Below are positions 1 to 12,037 of a DNA stretch of 64,000 nt, piece by piece. The translations under genes and the position numbers were made by a program. Each line of letters starts with the position of its first letter. The stretch's first letter is position 1. The notes beneath the pieces were generated by a model. It was given only the letters and a program-made list of their open reading frames with translations. It did not search any database and was not told the origin of the DNA. Source of the stretch: Symbiodinium natans (lineage: Eukaryota; Sar; Dinophyceae; Suessiales; Symbiodiniaceae). The stretch spans positions 134,001-198,000 of the forward strand of contig CAJNDS010002634.1 in the NCBI GenBank assembly GCA_905221605.1, in the 5' to 3' direction.

Positions 1-1579
1 CTTTATGTTCTATCACTTTATTGTGAGGCATAGTCTTAGTGTCCTTCTGGTTGTTGCTATCATGAGTATTCTCACGACGAAATGAATGCCAAGTATTTTC
101 GAGCTGTGCATGTGATTTTGTTTGTTATTGATGTTTTTAATGTTCAAAACTCATGAACTCTGGTAGCAGCCCGGACCCCCCCAGCTTCTGTGCCCAAAAG
201 TTAAGGACCATGCGCCGAGCTCTCGTCCCTCTGCTGGCAGCGCGTAGCTTCTGCCAGGCAGCTTCGGGCGGGTTCTACAGGGGGGGAAATATAATATATG
301 ATAATCATCATACAGAAAAAAAGCTTGAGCCTTTAACTAAAACTTATTGGGAGTTTGCTGCCAAGGTCTTCTCGGCTTCGCACTTATAGGGTGCATGGTT
401 GGTGTGTCTCGCGGATGGCGTGCTGCAGGAAGTGATCGTACAAGCATAGGTAGTTCAAGAAATGCCAGGAGCTGCCGAGCAATTTGCAGGCAGATGCAGC
501 TGTCTGAGTTCTTGATTCCAACACACACACACACATATCCGAACAAAACTCTCAACCCAAAACCTGCATGTAGTGTCCCCAGGAATCACGAATCACGTGC
601 TTGTCAGTCTCAGTAAACCCAAGCAACCATGCTAGTGTTTTGGTAGGTCCAGAAGCAGCCCCTCCGGTGCTTTGCGACCACGCCGTGGCGGAACCCAGCA
701 TTCACTTTTCAAGCGTTGCATCCTTCAAGGACCCCAAGCCCGCAATCCTAGATCGACCTGTCAAGACATTAATGGGACTGTTGCTTGGGCTGCACACCGG
801 GTCTGGCAGGAGTGAGCCAGTGAGATCCTGCCATCCCTCCACCACTGTTGATAACCACACGTGTTAGTTATCGTTTTTCTGATGACTTTGAACTACTTCC
901 TTGGCACCTTGATGTTCAGGATGAGCCACGCACATGTGTTCTCTTGGATGCCCCGATACACCAGCAGAGTTTGAACTGGGGGTGTGGCAGTGGCGGGTGT
1001 CAGGTTTAGGGTTTAGGGTTTAGGGTTGAGGGTTTAGGGTTGCCAGTGACCTGACTCCACGTAGAGTCCCAGGCGCTCGGTGGATTTCCCAGGGCTCGCA
1101 TCCGCACCCACCCCTGAGCTGGTCCTGGGGACAGCGCCGGCACCTGAGGCTGGGTTCATTCTGCCAGACACGCTGTTGCCGTTGCTGTTGCTATCCGGCG
1201 ACCCCAGCTAGCAAGTGTACAGGATAGGCAAAGGACATGCAACTGACACGAAGTTAGGTTTGAGAAAGGAAGTGTGGGTGGAGAGGGATGCTCTTTAGTT
1301 GCTTTCAACCTTGGTGCCTGCAAATCCGTCGCATGTTTTGCCCAACTTGTAGGGATGTTGAAGGATAATGGTGCTCCAGTGTGTGCCTAAGACAGAGTAT
1401 GATGGAAGAGCACGAGCAGCATGAACAGCTACATGTGCAGAAGATGACATGCCTCAACACGGTTACAGTCTGCTAGCTGTGGCTGACAGTTTTGTGGCAA
1501 GCTAAGTAGGCACTCACAGCCTCCCCGCTTTGCCAGCGTGAGAGTCGAAGCAGGCACCCAGGCAGGCCGCCATACATGC
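1..1579. other. Intergenic sequence upstream of RAE1
   Basis: I see no supported coding region here. A short TTTAGGG-type tract lies at about 1006-1042. A short ACAC run lies near 520-535. The leader just upstream of RAE1 (1500-1579) has no convincing spliced-leader relict. Confidence 0.5.
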
Positions 1580-2581
1580 ATGGCTCTGCCCACGGAAGGC
1601 GTGACGGCACAGCACCTGCAGAGCAGCGGTGATGTTGTTGCAAAGGAGACACCTGGAGATAGCCTTAGCTGCCTGGCATGGTCTCCAACACAGGATGTCG
1701 TTGCGGCGGGATGCTGGGACCGGAACGTCTACCTCTGGGAGGTCTTGCAGGGTGGTGGTGAGGTCATAGGCCGGGCGACGTTCTCGCGGGAGGCTCCAGT
1801 CCTTTCCTGTTGCTTCAGCCGCGATGGGACGCACGTCTTGAGCGGAGGCTGCGACCAAAAGGTGATAGTGCGAGATGTGCAGGCACAGAAGGACATGGAG
1901 CTGGGTTCCCACGATGCTCCAGTGAAGTACGTGTCAACGTTGAGTGATCAAAACCTAGTTGTCTCAGGCAGCTGGGACAAGACAATTCGTTTCTGGAGCC
2001 CGCAGCAGCCGCAGCCTGTGAACACAGTGCAGCTTCCTGATCGTGTTTTCGCGATGGATGTAAAATCTGCGCTTCTTGTCGTGGGCTTAGCGGATAGGCA
2101 GATGCTCACTTTTGACTTAAGCCAAGGTGCTGCTTCTCTTCAAAAGCCCAGCACTTCTGTGTTCAGTGCTTTGAAGATGCAGACGCGGACGGTCTGCTGT
2201 TTTCCGAACCACGCTGGTTATGCTGTTGGTGGCATTGAGGGTCGCTGCTCGGTCAAGAACTTGCAGGAGCCAGCCAAAACATTCTCGTTCAAGTGTCACC
2301 AAACTCCGACCTCCGCTGGGACTGTGAACGGCTTGGATTTCCACCCAGTAAATACAAGCACGCTGGTGACGGCGGGCAGCGATGGCTCCTTCATTTTCTG
2401 GGAGACCGCGCAAAAGAAGTGCTTAAAGCGTTTCGATGCCAGCAAGATGTCCCTGAGCGCCTGCCGCTTCAACGCATCCGGAAGTCTCTTGGCCTACACC
2501 GTCTCCTACGACTGGAGCAAGGGTTGTAAGGGCTTCAATGACCAACTCCCTAGACAGCTGGTCATCCACCGATGCAGGTGA
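1580..2581 (+). CDS. RAE1: RAE1/GLE2-like WD40 mRNA export factor
   Basis: WD40 beta-propeller protein of 333 residues. In the known family it binds Nup98 at the nuclear pore and acts in mRNA export and at the spindle. Family-specific blocks occur in the right order: AAGCWDRNVYLWEV (first blade), SHDAPVKYVS, VSGSWDKTIRFWSP, a VKCH-type block read here as FSFKCHQT, VNGLDFHPVN, VTAGSDGSFIFWE, and the C-terminal SYDWSKG that is diagnostic of RAE1 rather than BUB3. The frame is open upstream to 1538, but the first ATG is at 1580 (MALPTEG). No intron interrupts the coding region, unlike most genes here. The reading stops at TGA just after a CAG|GTGATT that could be a donor, so a short basic terminal exon near 2611-2650 is possible. 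The family is usually about 350-370 residues. Confidence 0.9.
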   Translation: MALPTEGVTAQHLQSSGDVVAKETPGDSLSCLAWSPTQDVVAAGCWDRNVYLWEVLQGGGEVIGRATFSREAPVLSCCFSRDGTHVLSGGCDQKVIVRDVQAQKDMELGSHDAPVKYVSTLSDQNLVVSGSWDKTIRFWSPQQPQPVNTVQLPDRVFAMDVKSALLVVGLADRQMLTFDLSQGAASLQKPSTSVFSALKMQTRTVCCFPNHAGYAVGGIEGRCSVKNLQEPAKTFSFKCHQTPTSAGTVNGLDFHPVNTSTLVTAGSDGSFIFWETAQKKCLKRFDASKMSLSACRFNASGSLLAYTVSYDWSKGCKGFNDQLPRQLVIHRCR

Positions 2582-4551
2582 TTGACATGATTGACCTTGT
2601 CGTATTGCCAGCCTGGGGCGAGCAAAAGAAGCAACGATCGCAAGAAAGGTAGATTCGCAGAGTCCCAGACGCTATGGGGACGGCGAGGTGTCCCCGCAAT
2701 TGTGCCCGCGAACCTACCTGCTATGGATCCACAACCCTAACAACCCCGAAGCATCTGAACCAAGAGGGGCTCAAGAAGAAACCCTAAACCCTAAACACTC
2801 CCTAAACCCCACCACGCCCCAAAGAACCCCAAGGCATCTGAGTAGCTATCTGAAGGGGCTCAAGGAACGCGCCCCCAACGTTCTGCGCCTGCGCTTTGTG
2901 CCCATGGCGGCGACTTTCGTGGTGAGCCCGAGGCTCCAGGCCGGCTTAGGGTTTAGGCTTTAGGGTTTAGGGTTAGGGTTTAGGGTTTGGGCAAAGAGGG
3001 TTTGAGGCTGTTTGAGGGTTCAGGGTTAGGCGGAAAAATGGCTTGGAGGGTTTGGAAGCAGAAGGGCTCCAGGCTGGCACGCTCAACTCTTCTCCCAGCC
3101 CTTTGGAAGCATACAATCCAAACCCCGACTTGTAAGCGTGCTGACCCAGCACACGCAAGCCCTGAGGCTGTCAGAGCCTCCATAGGCCCCTGAAAGCAAG
3201 GTGCATGAGCCCCAGAACCCCCCCAAACATTGTGTCTTGAAGACCTGAATTTCCCACACCTCTTACACCCTGAGCCCATAGCCCGTCACTTTCGCAGACC
3301 CTTCAGGGGCTCGCAGCGGGCCGTGTGCAGGTGGGGAGTGGCGCAGGGGCAGGAGGCCTGATTAGCCCAATTATGATTGTGGTTATCAACATCTAGAAAC
3401 TACTTTGGGGACTTAGGGGGCTTCTAAGTGCAGTCAGAATTGGCATTGGGGCTATAAGTACCATGGCATTTCAATTAGGGTGGCCTCCGCTTTCGGGATC
3501 AAGATGGTTAGGCTGGCAATAACGCGGACGAAGCAGCATTGTGGCTAGCGGATGGCAGTAGCCTTGGTGGACATGACTGTGATAAGGGCTGTAGTCTTCT
3601 TGAGTCCTTGGCATGAAAAGTCACTTCCTCCCCTTGCCTTCGACCGTCGCAGGCCCATGCCCGCTGATTCGGCAGGTTCCTTTCACACAGAGCAGGCGCA
3701 GGGAAACACAAAGCACCTGAACCCCAATGTCGTGTGAGTCCTTGGGGTCATCGCTCTGGTTAGGAGCGGAAGGCTTAATCAAGGCTTAATCATGTAGCAA
3801 AAGCCCGAAAAAGACTCAAAGATTCTATGAACCGCAAAATAGAGCGCCATACTCAGGCCAATCGAGCCCTTGGTGCCAGCAATCCACGGATGCCACTCGC
3901 GAATACTTTCCACATGGAACAGCAAGAAACCTGCAGCCAGGCAGCCCAGCAACCTCAGCCCTAAACAGCTTAAACAACCTCCATACCCAAAGCCCCCTGC
4001 AAGCCCTGGACGCAAAGAGAAGTTGGTAATTCGTACAATAGTAATACTAATAGTACTAATACTTAGAATAATAGTAGTAATGATAAGATAATAATATTAA
4101 GAAACGCTGGCCAGGCTCGATTCCCTCTCGCGGCTCGATCGGCTGGTGGGGCTTTCGCTCTTTGCCACCGGCTTCACCCGGCAGATCTGGCGAAAGACTC
4201 GCAAGGTGCCGCCAGGGATGCGAGGGTTTGAAAGGGGCTTACTTGTAGCAGGCCTTCGAGCATCATGCCTGGGAACTGCAGACTCTTGTAGAATTGTTGT
4301 GCAGTGTTTAGGCTGCTGTTGTTGCCGTCTCTTGCTTTGTTGTCACAAAGCATCAGTTCCCCAAGCCGGCAAGTAGAATTATTGGGAGCTGAGCCAGCTC
4401 CTGCTGTGGTAGGTAATTGTGTCTGGTCGTAGTCACTAGTCGTGTCGCAGACCGAACCTTGGAAATCTCCAGTCCTCCCCGGCTTCGGCTCGAGAGTCAT
4501 TTCTTGATTCAGCGCGACTTGTAGGCGCTGCATAGTGGCCGGGCCAGCAAG
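2582..4551. other. Spacer between RAE1 and plastid L19, with repeats
   Basis: No gene recognised. It holds CCCTAAA-like words at about 2785-2815, a TTTAGGG tract at about 2945-2990, a degenerate family A element at about 3360-3466 (its end reads ataagtaccatgg), and a short run of AT-rich imperfect trinucleotides at about 4030-4100. Confidence 0.5.
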
Positions 4552-5532
4552 ATGGCAGCCAGGGCGCGGCAGTTCTTGGCCCTGCTGGCGCTGCCACTGC
4601 TGGCGCTGGTGCTGTGGCAGCCTGGTGGTGATGCTTTCGTCGGGACGCCCTTTAAGGCGCAGCCCAAGGCACCCAGAGCTGTACGGCGAGCGGAGCAGAA
4701 GCCTGAGGCAGAGGAGGAGGACATGGATGACGACGAGGAGTACGACGAGTACGAGGAGGAGGAGGAGGAGGACATGGAGTACGACGACGACGAGGAGGAG
4801 GCCGTCGCCGTGAAATCGGACTACAGCTTTGACGAGGAGCCACCGAAGGCTTGGTACCAGAAGCGCAAGATCGACAGGCACAAGGTGAACATGAAGTTTT
4901 TCGACATCTACAAGAAGCCAGTGGATTTCTTCCCTCACAAACTCCAGGCGGGCGACGTCGTGCGCGTGTACTACCTAGAGGCAAAGCCTGGTTCGGGTGA
5001 CAAGGAGGTTCGGGGTGTTCGATTGTCCAAAGACCAGCTGCGCGAGACCTACTTCGATGGCACGATCATCAACTTCCGGGGGGAGTACCATGCACGCACG
5101 ATGACTGTGCGCGCAATGCTCGGCAAGGGCCTCTCCACAGTTGGCTACGAGTTCCAGTTTCCCATGCACTCGCCTTTAATCAGCAAGATCCAGGTCATGA
5201 GGCGGGGCTTCATCGGCCGGAACAAGAATGCGTACTTCCTGCGCGGCATGGTTGGGAAGCGGAACATCATCCCCATCGACAAGGAGCGCACCCAAATGGA
5301 CAAGGACTACGCTGACCTCCGGCTTGATGGCCGGGAGGACGAGATCCCGGATCCCGAGTACCCGCAGCAAGAGTGGGACACCTACCCTCTCCCTGTGTGG
5401 AAGCAGGACATGCCGGATTGGAACGAGGACGAGTATGATCCAGACAAGGTGGACCAGCGAACTCAGTACGAGACCCGCGTCATCGCCAAGTACAAAATGA
5501 GGGTCTCCCGAACCGGCAAGTACGGCACCTGA
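4552..5532 (+). CDS. rpl19: Plastid-targeted ribosomal protein bL19 precursor
   Basis: Single-exon gene of 326 residues for the large-subunit protein bL19 of the plastid ribosome. Residues 1-28 are a signal peptide with a hydrophobic core (FLALLALPLLALVLW), followed by DAFVGTP. That matches the Phe-led motif of peridinin-plastid presequences and points to import through the secretory route. A very acidic stretch follows (about residues 50-85, E/D runs with Y). The L19 core runs from about 125 to 235: LQAGDVVRVYY, FDGTIINFRGEY, a TVR...GKGLSTVGYEF block, FPMHSPLISKIQVMRRG, NAYFLRGMVGK. Bacterial L19 is about 115 residues, so both ends are extended; the C-terminal 80 residues are acidic and Pro/Trp/Tyr-rich. 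The ATG is preceded by CAAG. A short A-run follows the stop at about 5586. Confidence 0.92.
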   Translation: MAARARQFLALLALPLLALVLWQPGGDAFVGTPFKAQPKAPRAVRRAEQKPEAEEEDMDDDEEYDEYEEEEEEDMEYDDDEEEAVAVKSDYSFDEEPPKAWYQKRKIDRHKVNMKFFDIYKKPVDFFPHKLQAGDVVRVYYLEAKPGSGDKEVRGVRLSKDQLRETYFDGTIINFRGEYHARTMTVRAMLGKGLSTVGYEFQFPMHSPLISKIQVMRRGFIGRNKNAYFLRGMVGKRNIIPIDKERTQMDKDYADLRLDGREDEIPDPEYPQQEWDTYPLPVWKQDMPDWNEDEYDPDKVDQRTQYETRVIAKYKMRVSRTGKYGT

Positions 5533-6020
5533 GCCCGCGCTGAAACGCTAGCACCGGCCACACGCCACCAAGCCCAGCTCCGTTGCAAAAAAAAAGCTGA
5601 TGAGCTCCGATTCTGCCTGCCTTTTGCTTGTTAGGTGCTAAATGTGCTAAAGCATCGGAGGGTGGCAAAGCGGCAAGCCATCTTTGAAGGCCGCACGCGT
5701 GCCGCGCCGGGAGACGGCGACTTGGCCCTCAGGCGAAGGCTGCGAAGTGGACGTCGAGGCTTTGGGGGCGGTCTGGGATTTTGGGGGCGCATGGGGCGCT
5801 TCGTGGGGAAGGCGACATTTCACGACGGATCGCAGAGATCCCTTAAAGGTTGGATAGGTTGGGTCTGAGGAAGGGCCGCGGGCTTTCAAAAAAGTTGAGG
5901 GCGGTGTGAATGTTGTGACAAATTGGAGATGTCTGGCAGTCTTGGGCAACGGGATGTTGCGTTCGAGTTGTTAGCTACCCCGTCGGGCTTGGAGCTGTTG
6001 ATTCCTGGGTGACTTTGCAG
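5533..6020. other. 3' flank of L19 and possible upstream part of lipid kinase
   Basis: No secure feature. An open stretch at about 5657-5760 (KRQAIFEGRTRAAPGDGD) could be an early kinase exon, but it carries no motif. Confidence 0.3.
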
Positions 6021-9000
6021 GCGATGCTCGAGAAAGTTTCCAGCCAAGTTCAGCAGAAGTCGGTTGCTTTGATCCTGAATCGCAGCTTGGACGAAGGGAT
6101 ACGAAGGGCAACCCGAACCTCTAAGCCCCCGAATCGAGACCCATGGAAAGGGTTTTGGGGCCAGTGCCGGCCAGTGCTGCTCCTCCCGAACCCTCCTCAC
6201 AACCCCCTTGCAAGCCCGAAAGCGCAGGAAATGCCAAAGGTGTGACACGGAAAGTGGAGCACAAGCTGAAGGACCGGTGCCGCTAAGCTTTTGAAGCTTC
6301 GGGAAGTCTGGACTTGAGGTCTTCAAGTCCAGGATTTAGGGACGTAAGAGTTCCGGAATCACCGGTTACTACGTTGTGGGTGTGGGGCTTCGAAGCCCTG
6401 TGAGCCTAAATATGCCCATCCTACATCCCGAGGTATCTAGTACCTAGAACCTGATCCTTGAACCCTAGAGGGACCTTGAGGAACCCTAAGGAACCCCAAG
6501 GAACCCCTAGGAACCCAAAGCAACTCTGAGGAACCCTATGGAACCCTCAGAGTCTTTTTTTTTTTTCAGAAGCCGGCGCAGGACATCGTTGGAGCCGGCC
6601 GGACGTTCGTGTGCTGCTCGGAGCAGGATGCGGAGGATGCCCTCAAGGAGGTGGAAGATGCCAAGGGTCTTTGAAAAACATTTGGCACTGTGGGTGGTTC
6701 TCTAAATGAGGATCCTGTTTGGGGCCTACTCTAGGGCGGTTTTGATAATTTAGGGTACCCAAGAAAAGGGACCATCGTTTAGAGAACTCGCCATGCGCAG
6801 TGCTGGGTTGCTTGGCGCTTCTGAGTTGCGTGGGGATGAGGGCACGTGGAGCCCCCCAAGGCAATTCCTCGTTTTTGGAGGTCTCGCCATAGGCTATTGG
6901 CACCAGTCGCACCCGACAAGCTTCAGCAGGTCATGGTCGACAAGGATTGCAAGGTCGTAGTTTGCGGTGGCGGAGATGGCACCGTGACCAGCTGCCCAGT
7001 GAAATGTGCTTTCTTTTGGTGCTTGGGAGGGTTTCGGTAAGGCACAAGGTTTGAACGTGCGTTTCGGCTGGGCCTTTCTTCTCGTGTGTTGCGGTTTCCC
7101 AAAACCTCAGCCACGGAAGGAGCACTGTGCCAACCATTAACTGATAGGAACCAAAACGCCGCCCGAAGATGCCAGTCGCCCCAGGCTTGCTGAATCTCAT
7201 CGGCAAGGTGCCCCTTGGCGTCAGCCCTCCCAGAAACTCCAGGCAAGGGTTTGGGTAAGAGGGTTTCGTGTGTAAAGGGGCTGAGGGTTTGGCGTGTCTC
7301 ACCATACCTGGGCCTTATCTTGCTGGACTTGAGTTTTGACTCTGGGCAGATGGGTGGACGACCCCTGCGTCTGCGTGCAAGTGGTTCGAGGGAGTGAGAA
7401 TGACGAAGTGTAGCTACCGCAAGAGTGATGGTCTTTTGCATGTTTTTTGGTCTGCGCTGCCTGTGAATATCATGAAGATGGAGCGAAGTGGGTTGAGTTT
7501 ATGATTCCGGCAGATATCGAGTAGAGACCGGATGAAAGAAGAGAGCTGTATTTGTAACGTTGGGGCTGGGGGGGACCTTTGAGGATGCCACTCAGGAGAA
7601 ACGAAGTGCCCGACGCGGTGTCCCCGACAATGTGCGTCCTCCGCTTGGGCACCGGGAATGCCTTGGCATACCTGACAGGCCAGTGGAATCACAAGTTGAT
7701 GGTGTAGGGAGTTCGTTTTTAATTAAAACCCGACAGGCCAGTGGAAGCAAAAGTTGATGGTATAGGAAAGTTCCCCCCTTAAGAACAGTCGCTGGTCAGG
7801 ACCATTTGTTTTGGGGAGGCGCGCTTCTTGCAGAATTCAATTTGCTTATACAGAAGGGTGCCTTGAAGCTGGGCCTGAACAGAAGAAGTCCAGAACTCTC
7901 ATGAAAACAATCTCAGCCTGGAGCCAAACCCTAAACCCTAAACCCTAAACCTTACAATTCGGTCGGCACAGTGATGCACTGAACCTCTGTGCGACCTCTG
8001 AAGTTTGCCCCGCGGTGTGCGCGAGTGTTGGGTGGGTGGCCAAGTCCCCGAAACTTGGATACGCCTCGCGCGTCGTTGGGAGCCCTGGACACCGTGACCC
8101 CAAGTCCCCTAAACCCGCCTGGCAAAGTATTCGTGCCCAGGGATCTTCGGATGTTTAAGGGTTCAGTAGGGTTCGGGATGCATGGGTTCCGGAGTTTTCT
8201 GGTGGGGTCGATGGCCTAGTCTCTATAGGGGAGACATGACCTCGATGTTTACAGGGAAGGTCAAGAACCTGAGAGAGGTGGCCTCAAGGCGATGCCGCTT
8301 CCGCGCAGGCGCTAAGAAGAACTTCCTGGGGGACCTGGACCACCTCGTAAAGGAGCCCTGGGTTGTCGCGACGCGCACTGATTCGGTAGGCAGGTAATAG
8401 CAAAACACCCTAGCAACTTCGGTGCTTGGCAGGGAACACCACCCTCCAATGGGTTGGGATAGTGGGTTTTCTTTGTTGTATGAAAAGAAGGGCCTCAGTC
8501 TGCCCAAGAGGCCCTCAACCCTGCACCCTACCGTGATGTCGCATCGAGCTCCCGGAGCCAGGGAACTGGCACAGAACAGGTCCTGCACCCAAAGGGCTCC
8601 CAGCTACACAGAGCCTCCGAGCCTCCCCTATCCTCGACTTTTACCCAGAAGTCCTTATCTTGGGGGGTTCGCTTTCGGGGAAGAGGGGATTTCTCTTGCA
8701 TCCCTCAACCCTCAGCCTTCACATGGGGGTTTGCAACAATAGGGGGTCCCGAAAATAGACCCCCAAACAAGTAGTAGATTCCCTTTTTGAGAACTCCAAT
8801 AAGGTACTTTTTTTTTAAATATGTTATTTTCTATTTTTTTGCACATCAAGCCCCAAAAGAGCAGGAGCTCGCAGACGGCCAGACGCCAGTTCGCGAGCTC
8901 CCCACCAGCACTCTCACCGTCATCCCAGAGGCGCGCAGGGCCCTGCGAGCCGTGCCTTCACGCTTGAGTAGCCAAAAGCGTCCAAGGGGAGTCCCTAAAC

Positions 9001-12000
9001 CCTAAACCCTAAACCCGGGTTCCTAAACCCGAAACCCTAAACCCGAAACCCTAAACCCGAAACCCTAAACCCCAAAGCCACACTTCCATCAGGCCGGGAT
9101 TGATTTCCAGGCTGCAGGATGCTTGGGGTGTGCTGGGTTTGTGTGCGTTGGCGGGTGGTCTGGCACGACACCTTTGTGGGTTGGGTGGTGGTTAGACAGC
9201 TGCTTCTCTAGGCTTTGGGTGTTGAGAGCTTTTGGAAAGCTCTCTGCTCGACGGAGAAGCTTGGATCTAGTGTGCAGACTCTCGACGCACAAGGGGCTGC
9301 CAAGACGGTCGCATCAAGAACATCAGGATGTGGGTCCGACAACCTGTCTTCGAAAGATGCCTGCCTGTGTCCTCGACTCCTGAACTCTAGGCCGTCAATT
9401 TTTTGCCCCCCGTGTTTCCTCTACAGTATCGTGTGCTGGGCAGGTGGTCGTGGGGTTGCTGTTAGTACGGCGCAAAAAGAGTCCCACTTTGTCAGGCCAT
9501 GTTGGGCCATGAGCCGGGGGTGGGATGCTGGGAATGGCAGCGAAAGGAAAGAAGGCAAGAACGAAGGGGGCAGAAAGAATCACTGAAAAGCGGATGCAGG
9601 GGAACTTTGGGACACCTGGACCCCGAACCTCAAGGGGAAAGGCGGAAAGAGAGAGACGGGAACCTAGACTCTCCGCAAAGCAGGGCCTGCCAGCCGACCA
9701 GCCGGAGTCGATCGATTGCTTCTTCGCTGGCATAGGCTATGACGCACGGATGCTCCAGGCGGTGGTGCTTCAACAGTTTTGGATTCAGATCGTCGGATGC
9801 TGCAAGTGTGACTTTGCGTTGGAACACTGCCTTTGCCACGTGTTGCAGACCACAATCCGAACCCCAAGCCGTGTGTTTGTAGCATGAACGCATCTGGTCG
9901 TGCCTTGGCTTTCGGCAGATGTGTTTAGGCTCAGTTCGTGCCCTTTGTTGCTTGCAGGACTATATGTGGCTTCGCGATAAGACGAAGGACGGGATTCATT
10001 GGCCATGAGATCTTGGGGATAAAGGGTGGGTTGGCGTGAATGGCACTCAAAATGTGATGTGATGAGAGGGACCCGGAAGCATTCTTTGCATCTTTTCCAC
10101 TGCAGCATGCTACAGCTTCTTGCTGCGGGATAGATGAAGCATGGTTTAGCATGGTTGCCTGGGCCAGCTGGAAGGACAACAAGTTGCTTCGCAAGCTTGT
10201 CCACAACCCCTTCGGCTACGTGGTGGCCCTACTGATGCGCACCCTGCCGGCCACCATGCGTGGAGAGCATGCGGCTTGGCTAATTATACATTATACATGT
10301 CCAGCGAGTATGCTTTCGGATGCCTTCTTGCGCCCAGGTCTTTCATGTGAAGATCACCAACCTCGCAGACAAGGCTTACTTCATGGACACTCGTCGCGGG
10401 GACTGGGCGGTGAAGCACGAGAAGGATGCCGTCATCTACGAAGGGGAGGTTGGCATTGTCAGCGTGAGCAGCCCATCGTGCAATCAAGCCGGCTGAGGTT
10501 GAAAGTTGAAGGTGTTAACAGCGTGTCCGAGAAAGTCAGTTGTAGATTGTAGATGCCAAAAATGTGTCTGGACTTGTCATTGTGGTGGAGACGAAGGTAC
10601 CGTCCCCTTCTATGGAGGCGGCTTCCGCTTGTTTCCCTTTGCGGGCATGCGCAACTTGGTCAAAGCCCGCGGAGAGGTTGAACAAGCAAGCCAATTTCGC
10701 GCGTGTTCTTGCGAGTTCCGGGGTATTTTGAAGTTCCCTTGATCAGCCTGAACCTCCCCCGAAAGTCCCTCAGGACATATGGCTGGATGTTCTAGAGGTA
10801 AAAGGAGGCATCCTGTGTTAAAGCGAGTGTGTAAACGAAAGGTCTGGCACTTCCCAAGGCCCCGGCTACGCACACCTTCGCCTCTCTCACATCCACCCGG
10901 CATTGGCGACGTTCAATATCCGCCACTTGTGGCAGGGCACGTACCGTGCCTTGGATCCCAGAATGGATCTGCCTGTGTGGTTTCTGGATGAAAGTGCGTA
11001 ACGTGTGCCACCAAGCTGTGCCAGAGGCAACCACAGGGACATGCACGACTTCTTAGTGAAGGATGTGATGCTGGAGGCAGGTCTCATGGAAGCCACCAGA
11101 ATCTGAAGGCAGTGGAGTTGATCAGGAATTTGGATGTCCAGATTAACTTAACCTATGCACGCTCAGAACAGTTCTTCGCCATGAAGCTGCCGAGGTTTTA
11201 AAGACACTGCCCTTCAGAGAGCCTCATGCTACCCAAGTTCCGGGGGCCATATCGGAGTTCAGGGTTGTGTGGTTCTGATGCGCTTGCAAGCCTTCAAGTG
11301 ACATGTGCGTCCCCCCCGGCAGAAAGCTGAGTTTGCGAAAGTCCCAGTACAATCCCTCAGGTGGATCGGCCGACGCCTCTTCACCACAGCGGGGACTTCA
11401 TGGGCACGGCGAGCCTTACATGCACTTACGGCGCTCTGATCGGCTGAATGCAGAACCGAATTCTGAGAATGCATATGAAAGACGTTTGGCCCCCAGTCAG
11501 AGCGTGGAAGATGTGTGGAATGCCGAACGCCTGCCCCCTCCCCAAAGCTGCAAGCCAGCCAGAAGCTCACAGCAACCGAGGAGCAAGGTGCGCCTCAAGG
11601 CCACCCGGATTTTTTTTGGGGCAGCTGCTGGCTGCTCCCGAAGCCCAGAAGCCTAAACTTACCCATTGGGGGGCCTCCGATAGGCCTTAGGGAGCCAAGT
11701 CATCGGAAGTCCTTGAGGATCTTTGCCGTGCAAATTTCGTAGGATTTGGGGGCGCCCCCCCCGCTTGATCCGAGGTTTTTTTCTGAGGAAAGCAGCCTGT
11801 GTTCATATTCAAGACTCTGTTTCCAAACACTGCAAATGCCTCGCAAGCTCTGAGCATCTCTAACCTCTAAGCCCTGAGCCCTGTGGTCGTTCCTTGTCGT
11901 CGCAAGGGCGTTGAAGGTGTATACCCGAAATCTACACCCGAAACCTTCATCCCTAGACAAAGCAACCAGCGCAAGAGAAGAAACATGAGGTGAACGGAGA

Positions 12001-12037
12001 TGGAGAGACACGGCTGGTGGACTTCTTCGGCGACTAA
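6021..12037 (+). CDS. Multi-exon lipid kinase with DAGK/sphingosine kinase fold
   Basis: Gene in about 15 small exons for a soluble lipid kinase that phosphorylates a lipid such as diacylglycerol or a sphingoid base; the substrate is not decidable. Probable exons: 6021-6107 (KSVALILNRSLDEGIRR), 6570-6665 (DIVGAGRTFVCC), 6930-6990 with the nucleotide-binding motif VVVCGGGDGTVT, 7596-7678 with VLRLGTGNALAYLT (family PlGTGNdfA), 8255-8390, 8851-about 8960, about 9681-9758 (CFFAGIGYDARMLQ), 9958-about 9992 (DYMWLRDKTKDG), 10168-10270 (NPFGYVVALLMRTLP), 10338-10448 (VFHVKITNLADKAYFMDTR), 10591-about 10655 (TVPFYGGGFRLFPFAGM), 10859-10993 (LRLSHIHPALATFNIRH), 11037-11080, one near 11390-11425 (GDFMGTA), and a last one ending TTCGGCGACTAA at 12037. 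Phases agree at 6107/6570 and 7678/8255. The 5' end is uncertain because no ATG exon was identified. Confidence 0.8.

Noticed and set aside
1470-1505. ggctgacagttttgtggcaag as a degraded spliced leader before RAE1
   Set aside because: Too few matches to the leader to separate from chance.
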